From NCBI GenBank assembly GCA_031761405.1, contig JASEVX010000011.1:16179609-16243608 (forward strand): a stretch of 64,000 bases of DNA. Direction: 5' to 3'. A program made the position numbers and the translations under genes. The DNA is from Serripes groenlandicus (Eukaryota > Mollusca > Bivalvia > Cardiida > Cardiidae). Positions 53,101 through 62,100 of this stretch are shown piece by piece. Each line of letters begins with the position of its first letter. Position 1 is the stretch's first letter. The notes beneath the pieces are model-generated. The model did no database searches. It saw only the letters and a list, made by a program, of their open reading frames with translations, and was not told the DNA's origin.

Positions 53101-56100
53101 CATATTTAACATTGACCCGAGTCTCAAAATAATGCAGTCATGTGGTTTTTTTTAACCCAGATTAGGGCCTAAATTAGGTCCCATTCACAATCAAAAGACA
53201 AATCTTTTTTTCCACAAAAGTAGGCCTAAATTAAAAAAAATCTGTCTTTCATTTAAAGGGCCCTGGCCCTGGTCACAAAACAGCGAGAAAAAACACTGTG
53301 CAGCAGCCTTTACCACTTTAATACATGATGAAAATCGAATTCACATCAGCGAACAATTTGAAGTGCCAGCCATTTCGTTTCATACCAACATGCGGTTAAA
53401 TCAACTAGACGAAATAGGTAAAAAGAGATTAAACGAAATATCAGCCTAATACCTATACTTTTTTTTAATTATGCTAGATGGCGAGAATTGTCCATAGGCC
53501 TTGTCAGAAAATTGTGAAGGACCGTTTGTAATTTTGAATGGGTCCATTTAACAGTACCATCTATAGAAGGAAATAAATTGCTGAGTCCTAAGACCAGCCC
53601 TTTCTCGCACCGTTTCAGGTTCTACGTAAAGACCTTCCACATGCATTGAAGCAAAAGCATCCCCAACTTAATATGGATACACAAGGCAAAATCTACTCTG
53701 CTTTAAATCAGTTTACTTGGTTTTGAGCTCCTGGACCACCAACCCTACAGACCGGACCTAGCGCCCATGGTTTTCCGCCGGAGGTTAAGTCTTGACTACA
53801 CGGAAGCAGGTTTGAGTCTGCAGAGGAGCTCAAGATGAAGACACATACAATTGAATCTTCTTTGACACTAGACTGGTATGATACAACCTTTACCAAGTGG
53901 GTAAATAGGCATAGGAAATGTATCACAGTTGAAGGAGACTATATTGAAAAGGTGTATTGTTAATTTCACTGTGATGACGCGCAACATCAAAAGGACGTCG
54001 TTGTTTTACATGGTGCACATGTGCTCCCTGTGTGTTTACCTGACGGTATTGTTTTGTCTGTAAAATTGTTATAGTTGTATGTATTTTGATCATTTTTACA
54101 CACTTGATGAGAACAAGATTTGTATGCATTCTGGTGTATTTTCTTTTCTTTTTTTTTATTAATTTTCGATAATATCTATCTGATAGCAAATATCTATAAA
54201 ACCCCTGAACACCCCTCGTATTTACATGTTGCAAAATCCATGTTTTGGATTCATCATTTTCTGCCATGTAAGCTCCTTGCTTAACATTGTCACTTGGGGG
54301 AGGGAAAGTCAATGGTTTATTAGGACACAGATTAATATTTGCATTAGTCAATCTTCTTCCCATATTTGGTAACAGTAGGTGCAGTGTGATAGTATAGGTC
54401 AGGAGATATGGCCCAAACAAGCTTTTTCTTGAAATGAGGTCAGATGTCAAGGTGACCAAATTGTGGTACACAACACACCGTCTGCACAAGATGCAATATT
54501 ATACTAAACTAGATGTTGTTTTTGGGAAAAACGTATGTCTCCCCCAAGGGGTATTTGTCTGGCTGACTGTATTTTGTCAGTACAACTTTGTGAGGTTAAA
54601 TAAAAATAGTCCGAGATAATTTTGAAGATAACACAGCTATCAGCAAAGGGCTTGTTATTAAAACAAGGGAAGTATGTCCTCGAAAAGTGTGTCAAATTAA
54701 ACGCCCTTGTTATATGCGCAACAAGACGTTGTACCGATGACTGCTGTGAAGTTTAATATAAATGTGGTAAAGGGGTTGTGAGATGAAGGCCGGACAAGAA
54801 TGAAATGGCAATTTTAAACAAGAGGGCCATGATGGCCCTTGAATCGCTCACCTGATTTTTTTTTTTTTCACTTTAGCTATATAAGCCTCGCCCCCTGGCA
54901 GCCATAGTTTCCGACCAATCAACTTGGCTTGAAGGAATGTGATAGAGGGTCACCCTAGGAACATTTCTACAATTTGAAAATCGGCCAGATACTTTTGGAG
55001 AAGAAGATTTTTTAAGTTTTCACTATAGCCATATAATGCAAAATAGCCCTGCCTACTGGCGGCCATGTTTTTTGACCAATCAACATGGCTTGAAGGAATC
55101 TGAAAGTGTGTCATCCAAGGAACATTTCTACAAAATTATTTGAAAATCGGCCTGACACTTTCGGAGGAGAAGATTTTTTAAGTTTTCACTTTAGCCATAT
55201 AAGGCAAAATAGCCCCGCCCCCCTGGCGGCCATGTTTTTCGAACAATCAACATGGCTTGAAGGAATCTGATAGAGGGTCATCCAAGGAACATTTCCACAA
55301 AATTATTTGAAAATAGGCCTGACACTTTTGGAGGAGAAGATTTTTTAAGTTTTCACTATAGCCATATAAGGAAAAATAACCCTACCCCCCCCTGGCAGCC
55401 ATGTTTTTTGACCAATCAACATGGCTTGAAGGAATCTCATAGAGGGTCATCCAAGGAATATTTCTACAAAATTATTTGAAAATCTGCCAACCAGTTTGGG
55501 AGGAGAAGAATTTTGAAGTTCTTTTCATTTCGTTGCCATGGAAACCAGAATTCTGCATGGATCCCAAATATTTGAAGGAAATCTGGTGAGGTCATTGAGA
55601 GAATGCTTTCTGTGAAGTTTCATCCAAATTGACCCACTGGTTACTGAGGAGAAGAAGTTGACGCACGACGCACGATGGACGACGGACGCCGGACAAAAGG
55701 CGATCACAATAACTCACCTTGAGCAAAGCTCAGGTGAGCTAAAAAAGGGCAATAACTCATCCAAAAGTAGGTCAAATTAAACGCCCTCGTAATATACACA
55801 ACAAGACATTGTACCGATGACTCCTGTGAAGTTTCATAGAAATGTGGCCAAGGGGTTGTGAGATAAAGGCCGGACAAGAAATGTGGACGTACAGACAGAC
55901 AGACAGACAGACGGCGCAGGCAAAAGCAATATGTCTCCTCAAACTATATTTGATAACTCCAGGTGTGATAACATAGGAGATTGGATTAAAGACAAAATTT
56001 GTCTTTAACCCTTTCCCACATACAACAAATCTGCAACAGACAACTTTGAAAACATAGTGACAAAAACCTGAAAACTCTCAATAAATGATAGCTTAAAATT

Positions 56101-59100
56101 GTTAAATAAAGTTGAAAACATTGTGGCCAAAGGAGAAATTGCTCATAAATTGCTCATCATGAGCAATTTCACCTTTGGCCCAAATGTTTTCAAAAGTCGT
56201 CTGCTGCTTTTGCGTCAAAATGTGTCTGCAGGTGGGAAAGGGTTAAATTTGGTCACAGGTTTTGGTCACAATCAGGAATGACGGTAACTGACCCAAATTT
56301 GGTTTTCAACACATCATCTTCAATTATGCATGTGCATATCAAATGTTGTTACTCTGAGTAAAATGTCATAAAAGATTATGTCATACATACAAGATTGGTT
56401 TGTAGGACGGATAGGTACCCAGTACTAATAAACATTAAGTTGAATGTTAAGATCAATATAATTACCACCAGCAGTTGAAGAATTATTTTATCTATTAGAT
56501 TATTATTATTTGTGTGAATACTTAATTCATGAATACATACATGTACATATAATTGTAAAAATGTGTGCTTTGAAAGAAAGCTCATGTTATAATAGAATTG
56601 ACCAATTTTTGGATGGGACACTTTTAGAGCTAATATTTCATAAACAACAGTAAGGTTCTTGTATTCGACTAGCAAGACATTGTTGGATCATGAATTCAAT
56701 TTCAAGACTGCAATCTTGTAATTTTGGAAAGTGGCTGCAGTATAATCATCAAATTAGGGAAAATATATACCTTATTCAAACAAATTCCCTACTCACTTGC
56801 ATATAGCCTCTTCACATTGAGGTCCTGTCCAGCCTGCCTGACAGATACATGTTCGTGGTACATCACAATATCCATGGCTACACATACATATCATTGTTTC
56901 ACAAGTTTCTCCTACGAAACCATCATGGCATCTGAAAGATACAATTTGTCACAAACTCAGAGACTCACCAATAATCATGTATAGTTCAAAGTTTTGGTTG
57001 TTAGGGAGAAACACTGACATCTTTTGAACACCTTGACGATTAGGCGAAAGTCTGTTGATATATTATATATATTATGGGTTCATAGAATTACGGATTCCTC
57101 AGTATTACTTTCGTGGAAATGATCCCATTTAATAATTAATAAAGAAAAATATCTACATTTTTGGACTAGTTTACCGTTCACCAATGTATTAGTGAGATTG
57201 GACAAAAATAGGATAATGTTGCAACAACAGAGTCACACATTGACATGCAGGTACCGGGAAAGACCGGTTTATGAAGTATCAAAGTGATCCAATTATGCTG
57301 AAAACTTCTTTAGCTTGAGCAGAATCCATGGAAAAGTGACGAGTTCAACTCTTTGAGTGGGTTAATCTTTGTTTCTAATTGTATTGCAAGGATTAGTGAC
57401 TCAACTAGGTTATATTCACACTTTTAATGAAATACACATATTGGTAAAGAAGCATGATTCAGGACTTCTAAAATAAGAACAAAGTGACGTCAGTTTAGAA
57501 TTCCCAATCCTTGGCTGTTTCACAAATAGGGAACACATAAACAATGAAATAGAAACAAAAAACAACTTTTGCCATGTTTTGAATAACAATTGGTGTAGAA
57601 ATTTAGCAGGATAATGGTTAAAATTTCATAAACAAACAGGGTGACAGGATAATGTTTCTAGTATATCACATCTAACCTGCATTCATTCATATTGATACAA
57701 TCTCCTTGTTCATATTCCGTGATATCAAAGCGGTTAGTTTCGTTACCACCACACCCTGCCACACAATAGATAGGGGCAACAGAGTCTTCCTCTAATGTGA
57801 TCCATGTACTTGGGGGAGTTACACTGGGAGGTATAGCAACTACTTCTTCATAGAAATCAAGCATTCCGTCTGAGCCATTAAACCTGTAATGTTAAGTTTA
57901 ACCCTTTCCCTCATATGACAATTCTGCAGCAGACGACTTTGAACGTATTTTGTCAAAACATAGAAAATCTCCATAATTGAATGGATAACCTATGACGAAA
58001 AGTGGAAAACATTGTGGCAAAAGGAGAAATTGCACGTTTTGTGCAATTTCTTCTTTTGTCACTATGTTTTCAAAAAGCCGTCTGCTGCAGAGGCGTCAGA
58101 AAGCGTTTATATGAGGGAAAGGGTTAATAGAAATACAATATAGGAATATCAGTTAGCGCATCAATGCAATTTTATACCAATGTATACCGTCACAGTCAGT
58201 GTATCAGAAGTTTCTTGAAGATTCTACGAAGCTCTACACTGGTCCCTAATAACCAAAGGTTGGTTTTTGGTTACTTTTCATTATTTAAAGAAAATACCGA
58301 TACTCATTTATACTTTCGATTCTAGATTACAGCTTGTTAGTTTTAGGTATTTCAACCGTGCCTTTGACCCAAGACAGTTAAAGTTATCAATAAAAGTGAT
58401 CAACTGGTGGAGTTTGGTCACAATACCAAGTTAAAATCTTTAAGGAACTGTTTTTTGTTTATATTTCAAGTACCCCATTTTCTGAAAAAAAGTCAAGCTC
58501 TTTTTAATATGGGGCTCATCACTTGTGGAAATCTATGCCATTGAATTAATTCAAGTCACTCTTTCTATAATAGTTATTCATTACTGAACACCATTTTCGG
58601 TTCAGACAGATGTCTTGATAGTGATAAATTGTATATAATGTCAATTATAAGTACATGTACAACTACTTATCTGTGAAATATTTTTTAAATAAGAGGCCTT
58701 ATTGCTCCTCTGCCATTAGGCAACTCGCTATTGCCATATAATGCAATTCACAAACTATGTATAGTTTCAGTGCACTCTGCTGCTACATGTTATGCATGTA
58801 CTTTTATTGTTGCGTCTTTATAGTTTTGCATTTGAAGTGTTAAAGCACACAGTAATGGCTTTTTGCGTCAAGCATTTTGTGTGTTTTCTAGGCTTTCTCG
58901 AGTTAATCAATCATTGCTCGTGTTGAGCAACGATTTATTTTTCTTGAATGTTTTAATTCATTATTCATACTTTCAGGAATTAATATTAATAGCAATAAAG
59001 GATGTGCACGTATTTGCTCCCTTTTCCACATTGTTTGGTAAAATATCCCTTTATTCTCAGAACTCTTATTTCATATTTATTTAGAATCTTTAGCTGTTGC

Positions 59101-62100
59101 AATGTTCTTCCAGATATAAATATAGTTAGAATCATACTTGAACAGGAATGAAAACATTGTGGGAAGATGAGACATTGTCCATCAGTGGGAATTCCTCATT
59201 TCTCCATGATGTTTTCTTTGTTTTACCAGTACAGGCATCTTAAGTCATATAAAAAGAAAATAAAGCAAATGAGTCATAGAATATATAATAAAGTAAGACT
59301 TTATTTTTGTTTTCAGTTTTTTACGGTGCTACTGGCCTACTGCTAGTGTATAAAGAGACTTAACCCTTTACCGGATATAAACGCTTTCTGACGCCTCTCC
59401 TTAATATAAACGCTTATCGATGATAATAATCGATTTCAATGTAAACGATTTTCGACGACCCTAATCGATTCTAAACGATTTCAATGTTAACGCTTTTCGA
59501 CGCCTTTGGATTTTTGAATGCTTCAAAAGTATATTTATTGTGTGAAAAGGTCCTCCAAAAGTGTATCACCATACAATTTGTTTATTTACAAAGGGATATC
59601 AGACTTTAAATCATAGTGTTACTATATAAAGTTTGTAAGTAAAAAGCGCCCAAACATGTGTAGTGTTAAAAATTCAGTACTCAGGTTGAATAAAATGCGT
59701 CGGAAAATGATAAGCTTGAACCAAATCTTAAGACAGCTTGAATCAATTTATATAATTGTAACGCCGGCTTTTGGTCATAACTGTTCTCCAAAGACTTTGA
59801 TAATTGTTATGTGACGATTTACGAACAGTGATGACCCTGATCAGTCTTAACAGAAGAGCAAATTGATCTGAATATTCCCAACTATCGGAAGGTTTTCATT
59901 TGACACGGTATTATTATGTGTAAACCACGTGCAACCCAGATCAAATGGAAAATTACTGACGCATGCAGTAAACATGACCTTAACAACAGTGCTTTGTAGT
60001 TCATTTCTCCATTTCTTCATATTAAAAAATCTGGAGTAGACGACATTTGAAAACGAGAGAAATTTATCATGGCATAATGATCCCAAACACAATGAAGCAA
60101 CCCTGTATGAATCTATTCTTCTGTAGAAATTGTCTATACGAGAGAAAGGGTTAAATAGTTTGAATTTTTTTGTCAAGATGTTTTTAATTTCGTCGGCATA
60201 TTTGTTGAAAGAGGAAAGGGTTTACGCACACGTGCAAAGTCGGTTCTTTGTATGACCGATCATATTTCCGGTGTATATCAGTTTTGACAATCAAGTAAGC
60301 TACTGGGAAATACCTCTTTCACAGATGTAGATTCATTTTGACGCAACTAAAGCTGACGAGTTTGGTAAACATTGCAGCAAAATGAGAAAGCCTAAATGCA
60401 TTAAATTTAATAGATAACTTTTGCCACAATGATTTGAATTAATTCAGTAATTATACTTTCATTTTTTATAGATTTTCTTTATTTTTGTCTCGACATTTTC
60501 ACAATCATTTGCTGTGATTTGTTGTAATGGGGAAAGGGATGAACAGCTGACATAAGTGGTTATTGTTTTCATCTACACAATACCAGCGGGTCTTTGATTG
60601 ATTGATCTAGTAAATCAGAAGGGCAATAAAATGGGTCATTTATTGGTGCAGTTATGACACTTCCGCAAAACTGAAGCTGGTTTTTTTTTTTGGGGGGGCT
60701 TCACCCCGTCTGACATTCAATCAGATATTTCTGATCTGGAAGTTGTTTCCGATGATTGTTCTTCTTCCGACAATGATGTTTTCTCTGTAGGAGCTTGGAA
60801 TAATGAGTTTCAACAACCAAGGGTAAGTAAACAAAGAACTAAATCGTCCTTGAGAATACGGGAAAATACGCAAACATTTGACCTTTTTTGGGTTGACAAT
60901 TTTCTATTGCCGATCTATTTCTTCAAAAAGGAAATGGTTAGAAATGAAAACGTAAGGACATTAGACATTCAAAATATTTATATGGGATGTTTTTACATTT
61001 ATTCTCGTGGAATCGACTTTGAATCATGACAGGAATATGGGTCATTTCTTCATTAAGTTTTACTAATTTTACTACTGTATGTCACAGAGTTGACTTTTGA
61101 AAACTTCGTAGAAATTAAGCCATATTTCCTTTACGGAGTATCTGGTTTTAAAAAATTCAACTTGAAATTGCTGTTGTTATATTCTGGATTAATTTCACTT
61201 GGTTATTTTTTGCAATAAAAATATTTGAAAAGGTAGACATGAGCAAAATACATTCATCATTTTCAAGAAAAAATAAAAAATGAAATTGCCCTGCTTTCGT
61301 CTCCTGTATTGCTTCAGTTCTCTTCATGCTGAAATAGTGTATTTTACACCACTGTAAAGATAATTTAATTTCCCACAATGTGTATACTGACATATAAAAG
61401 GTAGTTTTAATATTTTATACAGATAGTTGGGTTTAATTAGGACAGGTGTCAAATTCTTATGATTTTCCCAATACCCTGTCTGGAGATAGTGTAGAGGCTT
61501 TTATCAGTAGTTTATTGACTATTGGTTTATCAGATAGATGCCTATATATGGAGATAATATAGGTAAATGGGCAGATGGGCATAGATTTAGCCTCGTTATC
61601 TTTCCGTTAAGTCTAGAACGGAACACCCCCACCACCATCCCCAAAAAAAATAAATTTAGGAGAGGACATTGAGAGGAGAAGTCATTTGAAGTAAAAGATT
61701 AATGCTGCACACATGGGTGAAAATATCTTGACTGGCTTACAGCTTACAGCCAGTGGAGCTTATAAAAAAAATATATATATATATGCTCAAAAGATCTGCT
61801 GATTTATGTGGTACTAACTTTCAAATACACAGACAATAATTCTTGTGTTCAGGCTTAACAGTTTCGAAAGATGTAGATCCAAATGGCATTCAAATAATTG
61901 AATTTTTTTCTCAAGACTCGGAATATAACTTACAATCTCCTGTTCAGGTATGTTGTTTTTGGCAAGGTTACAGGATTGTATGGTTTATAGCCCCCATTCG
62001 GATAGGTAAACAAAGGCCATTGAAGTTTAGCACTAAGTTCCAGTTGTGTTGTTGCTGTATCACTTTCAATTTCAAAAAATCTAGGGAAAATCGCTACCTG

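Noticed and set aside
53923..54489. 188-codon minus-strand open frame, the longest Met-started frame in the window
   Set aside because: No domain, odd composition, inside a cyclase intron next to repeats, and no splice sites link it to anything.
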